A stretch of DNA of 64,000 nucleotides, from NCBI GenBank assembly GCA_026929865.2, contig CM049408.1, forward strand, positions 26,316,001 to 26,380,000. Reading direction: 5' to 3'. The translations under genes and the position numbers were made by a program. Each line of letters begins with the position of its first letter. The first letter of the stretch is position 1. The notes under the pieces were generated by a model, which had not been told where the DNA came from, ran no database searches, and worked only from the letters and a program-made list of their open reading frames with translations. Shown piece by piece: positions 1 to 36,000 of the stretch. Origin of the DNA: Hyperoplus lanceolatus. Lineage: Eukaryota; Chordata; Actinopteri; Uranoscopiformes; Ammodytidae.

Positions 1-890
1 ATTTTTGATTTGTCAATTCAATTTATTTAGCAGTTTAGCCGGGTATCACAACTTTTTGGAGGATTGATCAGAAAGGAAGAAACACAAAACTAGACAGATC
101 TTAAATGATATTAGTTGTCCTCATATAAGCATCATTTGGAAAATGCTTGCAAAAAAGTAATTAAGTTCTATTAGATATAAAAAAAAAAACCTAACATATC
201 ATCACAAAAGTAAAAAGAATATTTAGAAAATGATTTAAAATATAAATAAATACTTTTCGGTGAAAGTTGCTTCGGGTTTTGCTTTCAAACCTGCACTCTG
301 GTTGGATGATGTATATTCACATTCACTGCATGAAGGATACTAACGCCATTCCTCTGTGTAAATGAACCAAATAAGTTCTTCTAACCTAAATGAATGATCC
401 CTTTAACCTGTTTGTCGATAAATAAGCTTGGATATGACTAATGCAGCGGAGGATTTCCACTCTCCTCAGTGGCAAATTCTTCACTATTTATTGATTTCCA
501 CATATAATCTGTGCCCAGATCAGCATTATATCACAAACAGCAGCAGCAGCATAAACATCAACAGGCCTGGTCCTTCCATCAGTCACTCTCTCACTCTCTC
601 AAAGCCATTTTCCACCATAGAGACATGACCTCGCACGCCCCGGGGCTGAAATAGGCCACACAACGTAACGCCACAACGGCACAATACAAAACCAAAACAA
701 AAGCGAAAAGATAAGACAATTTCTGGTATGCCAAAGATCAAAGAAGTCATGACTTTAAAAGATAACTAGAAATACCGCCTGGCGATAACATGCGCCCACG
801 AGGCATTACATTTGCCGAACGGTGAAAGTACAGTGGTGGATAGGCAATGCTTCAAAGAACGTAAAGCTCATAAGAAGCTACACTATGGTA
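1..890. other. Intergenic, AT-rich, no feature recognised
   Basis: No conserved coding signal; the short open frames are random in composition. I see no gene and no clear repeat. Confidence 0.5.
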
Positions 891-904
891 CAAGATCATT
901 GATA

Positions 905-1170
905 CTTCACAATATGAAGGTCGCAGTAACCTTTGACCTTTGACCATCAAATTCTGTTCAGGTCATGATTGAGGTCAGAGTCGACATTTGTGCAAACTTT
1001 GAAGAAAATCCCTTAAAGGGGTCTCAAAATATTTATTTTACAAAACGTGAGGTTTGACATTGACCTACAAAATGTAACCAGTTTATCCTCTATTCAAATA
1101 ATGAGTTTGTGCCAATTTTTACAAAATTCTTCACGAAAATCTGAATTTCTTCTCACACATGAACATGGGA
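905..1170 (+). repeat. Decayed fish interspersed repeat, two tandem units
   Basis: Two diverged units of about 125 bp: one with CCTTTGACCTTTGACCATCAA and TTTGTGCAAACTTTGAAGAA, the second with GGTTTGACATTGACCTACAA and TTTGTGCCAATTTTTACAAA. This GACCTTTGACC-type repeat is common in fish genomes. Its family name is not assigned here. Confidence 0.5.
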
Positions 1171-3269
1171 AAGTGGACTTCACTCTAAAACCAAAGTGAA
1201 TTTTATACTAATTTGCTGCAGTATGAGATAATCTGTGTCATGATGTTTTGTCGTCATGTCCTGGAAACATGTACTGCAGTGGAACTATCATGTGAAAACA
1301 TCAACAACAACAGGATGTGCCAGAAATATCAGCCAGTATTATCTCAGATGCATGTGGTTCATTTACTGTTGTGAGGCTTGTGACCTTTAGCGCTTTGGTT
1401 TGGAAAATCCTGCCTGCAGCATCTCTGATACATAATAGCTCCCCTGAAACCTGGCCTGTACCATGTACACTGTAATCACCTGAAGACGAGATAACATAGC
1501 TTTTTTCCACACAATACTTTTAATACATACAACATACATAATAGTATAGGCCGTTATCGTAAGATCACAGTTAAATCACCCTATCAAAAAAAAATAATGG
1601 TTTCCGTTTATCTTAATTATATTTTTAAACAAAACTTGGGATCTCGAAAATAATGGCTAGACGAAATACATTGAAATCCATGCACTCATGAAGTTATTTT
1701 ACTCAATAAACACGTCAACCTCATGGTGGCGCTAGAAGAAGAGCCAGTGGATTACTAGTCAGTAGGATTCTCCCTCTTGAAGACATGATTGTGTGAACAA
1801 GGTTTCATAACAATTCATTTCTTAGTTGTTGTTGAGATATGTCGGCCTGAAATGAGGTGACAGACTTATGTTGTCTGGCTAACAACCGAAAATAAACTTG
1901 TATAAAACAACTGACTGCTTGCTTCTTATTGTGAGTTTGCATTTAAAAAACAGACAATCCAGATGTCTAGCTCCTACAGATTTACGACCTGGTTCATATT
2001 CACATATATTCAGTTGGCAGATGTTTTTGTTCAAAGTGACCAATACAAAAGAGTTGCTAACCACGCCAAAGCAGCCACTAAAACATAGTTACAAAGTGCT
2101 TACATTCATGTTGCATCGCTCACACAAGGGCTACAAGGTTTGCAGGTGCATGAAGCTAAGACATAATGGAGAAGGAAATTACAAATGTATTTTTAAAGAC
2201 AGTAAAAAGAGGAAGAAAGAGCATAGCATATGATGTTGAAATATCTAAGATACCGCTGTATATTTATCCAGCAGACTTATCTCAAGGAAGTAGGTTCAGT
2301 AGGTCATATCACATCTTCCATGTTTATTGTGAAATGTTGTTTGTCTTTCCCAAAAGCCTTTTGAGCAAAGCACTAATGTGCATTTGTTATCTGATCATCG
2401 CATGTGGGCTGTCAGAGAGATAGATAGATGGCTCACGTAGCAGAGCCATAATAACAAGACTACAAAAATGGCTGCCAAAAGTCTGGGATATGTGGTCCAA
2501 TGAGGAGCATATCTGTACAATCAACCTCCACATCAGTTCTAGTAGTTTAAATGCTTTAAAAAGGGTCAATAATGCTTGGTGCATGTTTACTTTGTAAATA
2601 GTCTTCTTTGCTACTTTGAAAATATCCAGATGAAAGAAAACATGACGATATGGCGTGATCATAAATAAGCATGATTTAGGCTAATCTCCATGACAACTCC
2701 ATCCGTTTATAAAGATCAACTAGGCCTATGGTTGAAAGCTCTGGGAAGAACTAGTAAGTTGACAAAAATGAAAACAAAACAAATTCAAGCCATTTGGTTT
2801 TCCTTGTGAAGTAAACTGAATGTATGCCTACAGTAGCCTATTTGGGGGTTTCGACTGTTATTTGGTCAAAACAAGAGACTTTATGTGACTTTAGACTAGG
2901 CTATGTTGTGATTTCCACAGTTTATGGAAGTTTTAGCATCAAGTCTAAATAATGAAAATAGCCTAATCATTATTTGCAGCCAAATCTCTGTGTTGAATAG
3001 CTTACATCTTTGCTTCTGTAATTGCATACAGTTTCCATAAAAATAAAATGCTTTTATAGCTTTCAGGGGGCCCTCCATCAGGGTATCATTCTGCAGGCGA
3101 GTTTTAGCCTCGGCTACATTCCTGCGGAGGAGTGGACAGGATTTGGTTCAGTGATGCAGCTCGCGAGCAGACACACCATCCCCATCACACCCTGCATTCC
3201 AGCACGAGCTCGCAGCATTGTACTGGTCGGTCTGAGTGCGCACGCGGCCCATGTGGTTTTGTAGTCGAA
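1171..3269. other. Intergenic spacer upstream of rab11fip5
   Basis: AT-rich with no convincing gene. Around 2010-2045, GGCAGATGTTTTTGTTCAAA resembles the reverse complement of the common fish SINE/L2 tail (TTTGGATAAAAGCGTCTGC), so a very old minus-strand fragment is possible. Confidence 0.35.
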
Positions 3270-3545
3270 GTTCAACTTCCTCGTCCTGCAGAAGAAACGA
3301 AGAAGAAGAGGCAGGAGGATAGAGGCGTGACGTCGCTGCCCGCAGAGAGCAAGAGACAGGCCCGGACGGTACACTGACATGGACCTATTCTAAAGGTAGG
3401 CTACGGTACGGTATCTACGGAAACAGGGACAGGCGAACGAGCACGGACCAACCGGTAAAACCAACGGCAACTTTGCAGAGACGCCACACTACACACACAC
3501 ACAGCCATAATGCGGCACCGCCACCGCCCGCCGACCTGATACTGA
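3270..3545 (+). promoter_or_regulatory. rab11fip5: Probable rab11fip5 promoter and 5'UTR
   Basis: GC- and CpG-enriched compared with the AT-rich 3 kb before it, no TATA box, and a CRE-like TGACGTCG at 3328-3335. It directly precedes exon 1, so a TATA-less start here is likely; the exact start cannot be placed. Confidence 0.4.
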
Positions 3546-3645
3546 TGTGACTGTGCACAGACACACACCCAGAGGAGCAGGTAGTGAGAGGGCGGACACT
3601 AGCAACACCTCACGCCGGGTTTACCTAGCCTCTTTACGGGGGGAC

Positions 3646-25949
<22,304 letters not shown>

Positions 25950-27447
25950 CGAAAAAACAAAGGAGTTCCACACAATCCGTTCACTCTCTAACCTCCACAA
26001 CAGCTCTTCTAGTCTTTTCACTGCTATGCTGTCCCTTTTGATACAAATATCTTAGGCACCGAGAAAGAGATGTCCAGATGGCGACGTTTTTTTCCCCAGC
26101 CGGCATGCTTTTTCTGTGCTGATAAACACGTTTCCTCGTCGAAAAGGTTAAAGAAGGTCTTGGGTCGGTTCTTGAATGTAGCGGGTCCTCAGGTTGTTTT
26201 CAGGTTCTCATATAGACCACAGTTGGTTTTTAAGTTCACAGAGAAAGGAGATTTTTGAGCCCAGAGGGTTCCAAAACCCAAATGCTTCCATGTTTTTTTC
26301 CGGGATCCTGATTGTAGAATTAATGATTTGACCTTTTCACCTCACCTGTCACTGCTATCACCTTACCACAATAAGAGAGACATGGTAGAGTTTCAGTCCA
26401 TAACACCGTATTATCCAATTAAATCCTCACGCCATTTTTCAAAAATATACACTTTTTGAATATTGTCAGAGTTCTGTAGAGAGAAAGGAGCTAAAAATGC
26501 TGGTGGTTTTGCCTGTTTTGGGCCATTAACTATAGATTGCATTTACTTTAAATCAACTCTGGCCTTTGCTGTAACATATCATCAGGTTTGGATAGATTTT
26601 ATACCTTCAATGCAGCCGTTGGTTGCAGTTCATTTCCGTTTGGAAGCTGGAAATATCAAATGTTTTAAACAATTCACAGTAAAGGGCTGTTCAATGCAGC
26701 TGATATCAAGTAGGATGCAAGTTCCTTCAAGTGCTTTTTCATGCTTAATGCTAATCTGAGCTAATCGCGTCCAAATACATACATACTAGAGATTGTAGAG
26801 AGCTCTAAGTGTTCTCATCCAACTCTTGGCAAGAACGCCAGTAAGCGTATTCTTCTAAATGTTGAGCAGTTTCTTTTGAACTGAAATGAACTGAAACCTG
26901 TAGCACTATCGAAAATGTTTTGGAAAATATCCTTTCACTATTTTACAGTATTCACAATATTGGGTTAATGAGGTAAATTCATGCTAAACCACCGTCATGT
27001 TCTTGTAATTGACTAACACCAATCCTATTGGCGTCACTGTTTCTACAAGGTGTATATGTTGTTTTGGATTGACACTCTACAAAATGTTCCCCAGTGAATA
27101 TCAAGTGCTCTGACTTAGTTTTTTAAAACTACAAACCAAATGAGCGGCGCTGGAGCCTTGTCACGTGCACATTTGCTGGGAACTGTTAGTAGCTTACGAA
27201 TGTTCAAAAGTGTTCTTAGCCAGCAAGCGAATGGTTTATTATTTTTTACTACGCACGATTAAGTGCGCTTTATCTTTTGCTTGCTCTCTTCCTTAATAAT
27301 TTTCCCTCTTTCTGTTCAATGGGCATGTCTTGAATTTACCCATAATGCTCAGCCTAATAAGCTAACTGATTCTAGAATGGGTCACGGTGTTATCAGGTGA
27401 AGACAGTATCACTCAGTATCAAAGTCAGTGTCAGCCATCACAGCCTG

Positions 27448-27598
<151 letters not shown>

Positions 27599-28026
27599 CT
27601 TACTTGTGTGTCTGTGTGTGTGTTATCAACAAGAGTTCACCGTTGAGAGAACGCCTGCAACATGCTGGTACTCGACTTCCCTCCCTCATTGTCTTTGTCA
27701 CATCTGCTTCCTTCTCAAGCGCTACTGCTTTAAAGGTGTTACAAAGGGATTTATAATGCATTTTACAGCATATATGCCGTATTGAAAATGCCAAATGCTG
27801 CCTTATTTTTTGTCTTGTTTTGAATTTAGCACTCCATTTTACTTGTCGGGAGAAGAGGGGGGGCAGGTTTTGGAAAAGTAAAAGCCATCTGTTCACTGAA
27901 GATTAATTCTGTATTTTTACCTTCTTCCATGCTTTGTTATTGCATTGTTTAATATCACTGCACAAACATAAAGTGTATGCATACCAATACAAAATTGGCA
28001 GAAACAGTTATTTCTTGTGACATGCC

Positions 28027-28055
28027 AAAAAAAAAAAAAAAAAAAAAAAAAAAAA
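28027..28055 (+). repeat. Poly(A) run
   Basis: 29 consecutive A in the rab11fip5 3'UTR region, not attached to a recognisable retroelement; it can misprime oligo-dT cDNA. Confidence 0.9.
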
Positions 28056-28560
28056 CGCGTTGAAACTTAAATCTATGGAGCAGATAGATTTCACCGTAAA
28101 GTATTCTGATGTGATGCCACTTTTAACAGCAGTTTGTGCGTGTTCTTGCACTACCTAATCGTCAGAACATAAGTCTACTGTAGCCGTCCGTCGATATCGG
28201 TATATAGTTTGATCTACTCTTAACACCGTACTGCACTTTCTATTCGCTCTGTGATTCAAGCACTTTGGGCTTCTTTTGACACCACAACCATGATTTGCCA
28301 GTGAAAAACCATCCCAAATCCGTCCCTGCCATCTCAAGTGCATAGACATATTTTACTCTGACTCTGCACTTATGAAGTTCAAGAATTAAATGTCCCTCTG
28401 CCATGTCTTCCATATATATTTTTTAATTTAAGTTTAGACCGATTGTATTTTTGTCCTCTGTTGTGTAGCTGGTGGAATGTGCTTAAAAGTAGAGTGTGTA
28501 AGAAGATTGGAAAGTTTACAATTCGTGATGCAATTCTTGTTTCACAAATTTTGTATATTT

Positions 28561-28566
28561 AATAAA
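28561..28566 (+). terminator. rab11fip5: rab11fip5 poly(A) signal AATAAA
   Basis: Canonical hexamer 2.6 kb after the stop; the 44-nt (GT)n run begins 56 nt later. Confidence 0.5.
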
Positions 28567-28618
28567 GAATATTTTGTGTTTCTTGCTCACCGTATGTTTG
28601 GTTGTAAATCTTTCTTTG

Positions 28619-28621
<3 letters not shown>

Positions 28622-28665
<44 letters not shown>
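28622..28665 (+). repeat. (GT)n run, possible GU-rich downstream element
   Basis: 44-nt GT run directly after the poly(A) signal of rab11fip5. Confidence 0.9.
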
Positions 28666-28669
28666 TGTT

Positions 28670-29284
28670 TTATCACAGGGCTGATTGTGGTTATACAGTA
28701 TTTGTTGATACAGTAGGCTTTTTAAATGTTTGAATTTAGAGTTTGTTTCTGATAGCTATGACCTATTTGGGAGTACATACAAAATCTACTTATCTTGTTA
28801 TATCATTTCTTTCATGATACATATTTCGTATAAAGTTTTAATTTTAGTAGCCTATATCATATTATCCTTTCCTATGTTAAAAAAACAAAACTCCCACAAG
28901 ATGAATAGTGTCCTCGATCACAAGCAGTCCACCAGACTATAGCCTACACTGAGTTACACAATCCATTGAACATGTGCATCCTCTTGAGGCTCTCTCAGTT
29001 TATGTTATGAATGGGAAGGGTTCATATTATGTTGTCCAACCTCTGCACATTTCACTACTTCTGCCACTGGCCGCCACTAGGGGGCTATGTTATACTCTAG
29101 AAACCAGCTTCCGCCAACAACACTGCAATTCATGCAGAACGTAGATAGTATATAAAATGCTGCCTCGTTTTTAATATGTTGTGCTCCAAACTATAGACTG
29201 TAGCTACAAACTAATGCATACACGTTTAACCCCATGGTTTAACCAGCTAAACTATCTTTAAAAGAAAAAATGACAACAAAGTGT
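28670..29284. other. rab11fip5-sfxn5 intergenic gap
   Basis: About 0.6 kb of AT-rich DNA with no gene; the two genes are in tandem. Confidence 0.5.
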
Positions 29285-29380
29285 GTTCCTCTGGGAGGTG
29301 TAGTCTGCTGTGCAAAGGTCTAACCTGCATGCTGTCAGAGTAAAGCAGCCCAGAGAAACTACATTACCCGTGATGCAACG
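29285..29380 (+). promoter_or_regulatory. sfxn5: sfxn5 promoter with paired ZNF143-type sites
   Basis: ACTACACCTCCCAG lies on the minus strand at 29291-29304 and AACTACATTACCCGTGATGC on the plus strand at about 29357-29376. Both fit the ZNF143/Staf consensus ACTACAnnTCCCAGnATGC, the first without mismatch in its core. They lie 145-230 bp before the ATG. ZNF143 sites are common in promoters of nuclear genes for mitochondrial proteins. No TATA box is evident. Confidence 0.6.
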
Positions 29381-29520
29381 CGGTCACTTACCAGCTGACC
29401 GTTGAGCGCACAGCTCTGCAGCTGCACTTCCATAAAGTTTGGGTAAACAAACTTTTTTTTTGTCATCCCAGAAAAGGAGAAATCTGGTGCAGGTTTGTGT
29501 GTATTTGCAGCAGCAGAAGC

Positions 29521-29568
29521 ATGTCAGGATATCCGACCTTCCAGCATGGCAAGTCAAGCTTCGACCAG
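29521..29568 (+). CDS. sfxn5: sfxn5 exon 1
   Basis: ATG in context AGAAGCATGT encodes [16 protein letters not shown] and ends in phase 0 at GTGTGT. It aligns with human PFQLGKPRFQQ, so this short exon is the true N-terminus and not an upstream ORF. Confidence 0.85.
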
Positions 29569-31640
29569 GTGTGTAGGCTGACTAATAGGCTATCTTTATT
29601 AGAAACTGTACTTTACACTGTATGTTACTGTATTTCAAGTGCCAGGCAGCTGCAGCCATATGGCCTACTGAAATTCGCGATAGCCTACTAACTACCAGAT
29701 ACAATCGTTCAGCTGTAGCCACACTCACTCACTGAATGTCAACATTACATGCACACCAGCAGTGTTTACCTGAGGTGTCTTGTGCAAAATGTATCCGAAG
29801 GGAAAGTGTGAATTTGATTTGAAAACAGCCAGGGTCATTTGAACTAATATTGTTCATAATGGTCAAAGTTCTGTTGGGGTCTTCCCTTCTCCAGCTGTTC
29901 CTCATGTTATTGTGTATTTTGTTCTTTGAATAATAATATAATCATTTTCCGTAATGAACTTGTCACTAGAGGAAATAAGGGACCACTAGTAACCATGAGG
30001 TCGCAGGTTCGATCCCCAGCACTGGACAGGAGAGTGTTAGTAGCCTATTCAAACTAGTGGTGGCTGGTATTACCTCTGTACGGTGATATGCGTTAAGACG
30101 AATTTCAATGTGCCCTGCTGTGTACAATTGACCAAATTGACTTACTTAGCCTTCTAACTTATAGTACATGGACTGATTTAATTAAAAATCTATGATCAAT
30201 AATGGAAAGACTTAGGAAAATAATGTCAATTGGCAAAGCTGTCAAAAGCTGCTTGAAGCACAGGTAAGATTAGCTCCCCTTTCTTCCACTCATCACCAGA
30301 TTGATTTTGGTAAATAACTACATTTAAAAGATTAAAAAAATAAATTCCCCCATGCTGTGTTTTTGCCATATGTTCAAAGCGTGTGATTCAGATAACAGAT
30401 TTTCATTCAAATTAGCAGATAGTGTAATTAAACTCAAATTAGTGAGGTACTGGCGTCTCTCAAGTCTATATGGTTATGTGTCTGTATCCCCCGAAATGAT
30501 TCCTTATGCTCGGTTATGAATAAATGATTAAGAAAAGGTATGTTTGGCACTCAGTCATTATGGAAAGTAATTGCAAATGGTGTGAGAGTATCGGGCTCCC
30601 TAAAAAGATGCGGATAGGAACCAGTTTGTGAGACGTATTAATGAGGAGGCTCCACCTGGTGTGTTATATAACAGCTGGCATGTAGCGCTGTTTACTGGGT
30701 GACATCTGGATTATCACTCACTCTCTCTCTCTCTCTCTCTCTCTCTGCTTAAAGGAACAATCTGTCTAGCATGTGGAAAAGTAATGGAGTGCTAAAAAAA
30801 AAAAGGATTTTCTGCAAACTTTAAAAGATTTGCATCCAATGTCTTGTGTTTATGTCTCAAAGACAGTGATGTTAAAGCTATAGTGAGTAACTTTTTTTAT
30901 GCAAACAAATGTGGGTTACATTCAAGCCATGGTCAAACGAGTGGACACAAAGTTGAGTAAGCCTATCAGCTCCACAAAACTCTCTCTGTATTTCTCAGTA
31001 TGGCGGCGTTTAAAAACTGATGTCGACCCCCCCAGACACTTGCACAGGAGCTCAAAAAAACCTCAAGAAGCGACCTAAGAAAAATGTTTCAGTTGTTGAT
31101 CAGTTGGCTTACCTCATGTAGCTGCGCTGACAGTGTTGTTGTTACTATTCAGAGTTCTATATGTGTGTATGGTTTTTTAGGATGTTTTTTTCTCCCTCTC
31201 TCAGAACACGTTTTCTGGTCGGTTTAGACACTTCCTGGATGTGATTGACCCCAGCACACTCTTTGTGACAGAGGTAAAGGTTTCTGATACTTTTATGTTG
31301 TCCAAAATTCCTATATAATAACTTGTATTTATACAGCCGGACCTTAATACAAGTTCGCTTTTTAGCTGACAGAGACAACTTCCTTCATTGAATGACCGAG
31401 GACTTTTATTTAACCCAGATTCTCTACAGGTGAAAATCCCTCTATTCCTGTCCAAAATGGTAGCACAATAATACACAAAAGGCATTTGATTTTCCTTGTG
31501 TTGTGATCATTTTTTTTGTTCATGGATTCATCAGTGCTCTGCTGCTCTGGGTAATGAAGCTGTTAGTGGCTCTGGTGACAGTAATCGCTCCTGGGATGTG
31601 ATGAGGTGTGGACATGTGGGGAAGCTGTGATGGGGGCAGA

Positions 31641-31725
<85 letters not shown>

Positions 31726-31923
31726 ACACGCACGCACTACTCACCCACACCCCTTGCATCCTGCTGTGCCAGGCCTAGCCTCAACTTGCCCTTAATGACG
31801 AGAGTTGAACAGGGCAGCCGTGATTTTAGAATACACACACACACACACACACACACACAAATGACCTCATGTGCACACAAGAACAAGTTCACACCTAACA
31901 CTGTCACACACAAATGTAGAGAA

Positions 31924-31972
<49 letters not shown>

Positions 31973-33026
31973 TGGCACAAGCTCATTAGAACAAATTGGG
32001 CCCCATGACCTTGTATTTTGCCCGACATTAGACAGTGATCGCACCACAGAAAACTGCTCTTTACCTTTTAGGAAACTCATTTGTCAGACGAAGATCAGCA
32101 TGAAAGTTTTTAGTAAAACACGATTATCACACATCAAACCGTGTGGCTAAGATAGTCGAAATAAAATAAAAACATCTTGAAACCAACTTGGACTCTTCAG
32201 GTCAGGCTGCCCTGACTTAAAGGTGCAGTGTGTAATATGACATCATCAAGTAAGTTCTAGAAAGTTCTAGAATGCAACACTCCCTGGGTAACCCCAACCC
32301 TTTCGAATAATAACAGAAGCTACAGTGGCCTTCAAGGACAAGAACAATTCTAAATTTTTAACAATGCACCTGATGACATTCCAACTATGACACTTTCAAG
32401 ATGGCGGCACTAGGCCTTGGTCCAAAATATGCAGAAATATGGACATATATGAGACCCTTTCTAAGGGAAAAAAAATAATTCAAAATTTTTTTTCAGCTAT
32501 TATGCACTAAATTAAATGTACTTATGGATATTATAATTACTTTCTACAAAATCTGCTAGGAAATAAAACCCACAATTCTACACACTGCAGGTTTAAAGCT
32601 GCACTAACTTTGGGTGTGTCAGGGAAATGATCATTTTCTAAGGTATATTCTCATAAATGAATAAACAAACTTTACTAAGAATTGCATGTAGAGAAAATAT
32701 GTTTGTAAACTAACTGCTGGATCTGCAACAGTGCAACTTTTAACTTCACAATAGTCTGACTTACAACTATTTTGTCAAACCAGAAACGGCTGCAAGAGTG
32801 CGTGGAATTGCTCGATGGTTTCAAGCGAGGAACTCTGCCTGTGGGAGTGACTGATGCTCAGGTGATGGACTAAATCATTTTCCTTTTTTGAAGAATCCAA
32901 TTTAATCAATTTGATAATGTGTTAAATGCTTATTTGATTTTCTTTTCTACAACTGAAAGTTTTTCTCTTTAAAAATGTTTATTTGTCTCCACAGCTATGG
33001 CAAGCACAGAAAGTAAAGCAGGTATG

Positions 33027-33096
<70 letters not shown>

Positions 33097-36000
33097 AAGC
33101 TTGACCCTTAACTATTTATACAACAAGCATTGGGACAAAAACATCTATAAAAAACCTAGCTTTAATGATGTGGTAAATACATTTAAAATAATATGAAGCA
33201 GACAATTATTAACGTTAGTGATAATTAGCATTAAGCGCCAACGTCTAAAAATGTCTGACAGTCACTGAACTGCAGGTGCTGTCAGTTAACAGACAGAAAA
33301 AGTATCTAAAGAGTTATGGAATTGAAACAGCTTTCTTTATTGAGCTCAATAAAACTGGCCTTAATTGCTTAATTTAACTTAATTTTTTTAGATAGTTTTC
33401 CATTATAAATCAACTAAACAGGGTATGAAATTGAGTTCTGTATTCTTTTGAGGTTTCACTTATTGATTATATTCACATAATGAGTTGCCTTGTCCGTTTT
33501 TTTCTAAATGTGTTAATGCATTTGAAAAAAGTTTAAAATCGTTCAAATCTAATTTTTTTGTTCAACCTATACTCAGCTCTAAAATACATTTGATCTGGTA
33601 TTTTTTGGACCATGATATATTATAGCACACATATAAACATGTCTCTGACTATAATAAAAGTGCCACTATGCCAGTTGTGTTTTGTGTAAACAGTACGAGG
33701 AAATCTTCCTAGCTGAATTGGATACAATTTGAATATGGAGTCCAAACATGAGGAGCATCAAAAAGGCTCCACAATCATTCTCTCTACCTGTATTGCTTGG
33801 TATATGTTCTTTTTTTTTTTCAGTTTTTCAGCTGTAAAAAAATCTAATGTGGACTTCCGGTAAGATGGCGGACGAGTGAGACGCTTATTTTTGATCTCGC
33901 CCAGGTCGGTTAAATAAACCCACTCAAATGCAATAACTCGACATACAAATGTGTTAAAGCGGGTAATGGGTGGACGCCGAGGCCGTAGAAATACCAAAAA
34001 CTCGAACAAAACTCAGGAAAACAGTACTTTGGAAGCGGTTGAACCTAACCAAATGGAACACGAGGGTGACGCAGCGGATAAAATGGACCAAGCTGAAACA
34101 CTGAGAGAAGGACTTGCTAGCATCGGTAAGGATATAAGAGAGCTCAAGCAACAATTCCACAACGAACTGAGAACATTCAAAGACGAGCTTAAAAGTGAAA
34201 TAAAAAACGAGATAAAACAAGAAATCACCTATCTCAGACACGACATTGACCGCAAGCTCATGGAGAACAATAAGGAAATACAGGAGCAAAAAACGGACAT
34301 AACCGAAGCACAGACCCGCATAGCGGAGCTGGAAGAATATAACACGGAGGCAAACGACATGCTCGCTAAGGTGGTGAAGCAGACACGCCAAATGCAGGAC
34401 AAACTAACGGACCTAGAAGCGAGATCACGGAGGAACAATGTTAGGATTTTTGGCCTGCCCGAGGACACAGAAGGAGCCTCTGTCGCCGAATACCTGGGCA
34501 AGTTGCTAAAGAAGGAGCTGCAGCTACCCGACGGAACCAATCTGCAAATTCAGCGGGCACACAGAGCTCTCACACGAAAACCGAATCCAGGCGGCACGCC
34601 GAGATCAATAGTTGTTAATTTCCTTCAGTTTGAAACCAAGGAGATGGTCCTACAGAAAGTCTGGGAGAAAAAGGGGTTACAGGTGGGCGACAAAAAAATA
34701 AATTTTGACCACGACTATCCCACTGAGATTGTGCAAAAACGAAAAACATATCTGAGTATCAAGAAGACACTGAAGGAGAGGGCCATTCGTTTCCAAACCC
34801 CATTCACGAAAATAAGAATACATTGGAATAACGGCGTGAGGACCTACGACAGTGCGCGAGAGGCAGCGGAAGATATGACATCCAGGGGACTATCTGTGGA
34901 CGTGCCGAGAGATGACGCGGAGCCTGCGGAGGAGTGGAGCCGAGGTGAGCGGGGATGGAAACGAGCAGGACGCCCGAGAACGGAGATGGATGCGGCGGCA
35001 CAGCGAGCGAAGGAAAAGTTACAAGGCTACCAGCGGAGAGCCGACAATTAATGCCCCTGACAGAGTGAAAGATAACAGCGCTGTAAGGTAACAGGGACGG
35101 CTTCATTTAATTGAATTCATCAACATATGATAACGCTGACATGGCGAGGGAGAGCCATCAAAGTTGGACAGTTCTAGGCTGGGGGTATTGCCGTTTTACG
35201 GATATGGCTCCGTGTCTAGAGATGAGCCCTCACAGGAGAGGTTTTCTCATCCACCCACCAACAGGGACTTGGGGGAGAAGAGAGCAATGACCCCCATTTG
35301 GAAGTTCAATAGTGTTCACACTGTTCTTATTTCTGTGTATGTTCATGTTCACGTAAGTTTTAGCTGCTTGGGAAAATATGTTCACATGTTACTGAAGCAG
35401 TATGGTAAGTCATGACTTAAAGATGATGTCTTTAAATGTAAATGGTCTAAATTCACCTAAAAAGAGAGGATTGGTCTTGACGAAATTGAAAAAAGAAAAA
35501 CAAAATGTTATATTTTTACAGGAGACCCATCTGAGCCAAACAGAACACGAAAAATTTAAGAAATTTGGCTATAGAAATTCGTACTACAGTACATATAAAC
35601 AAGGACGTAAAAGAGGAGTTATGATATTAATCCCAAATTCAACTACATTTGTTTCTGAGAAGGTAATTAAGGATAAGGAGGGAAGATATATAATAGTGAA
35701 GGGAAAACTAGACAATGAAACAGTAACATTGATAAATGTATATGCTCCTCCAGAGAGCAATAAGCAATTCTTTAAATCACTGTTTAATGTCATAGCAACA
35801 GAATCAGAAGGAGTTTTAATTTGTGGGGGTGACTTTAACATAATCATGAACCATTGTCTGGATACAACAAGTTTGAAAGGGAGCAAAAAACAGATTTCAA
35901 AATTTGTAAAGCTATCCTTGGAAGAGATGGGAATGATGGATGTATGGAGGAACCTTAACCCTCTTAAAAAGGATTTCACACATTATTCGGCTACGCACAA

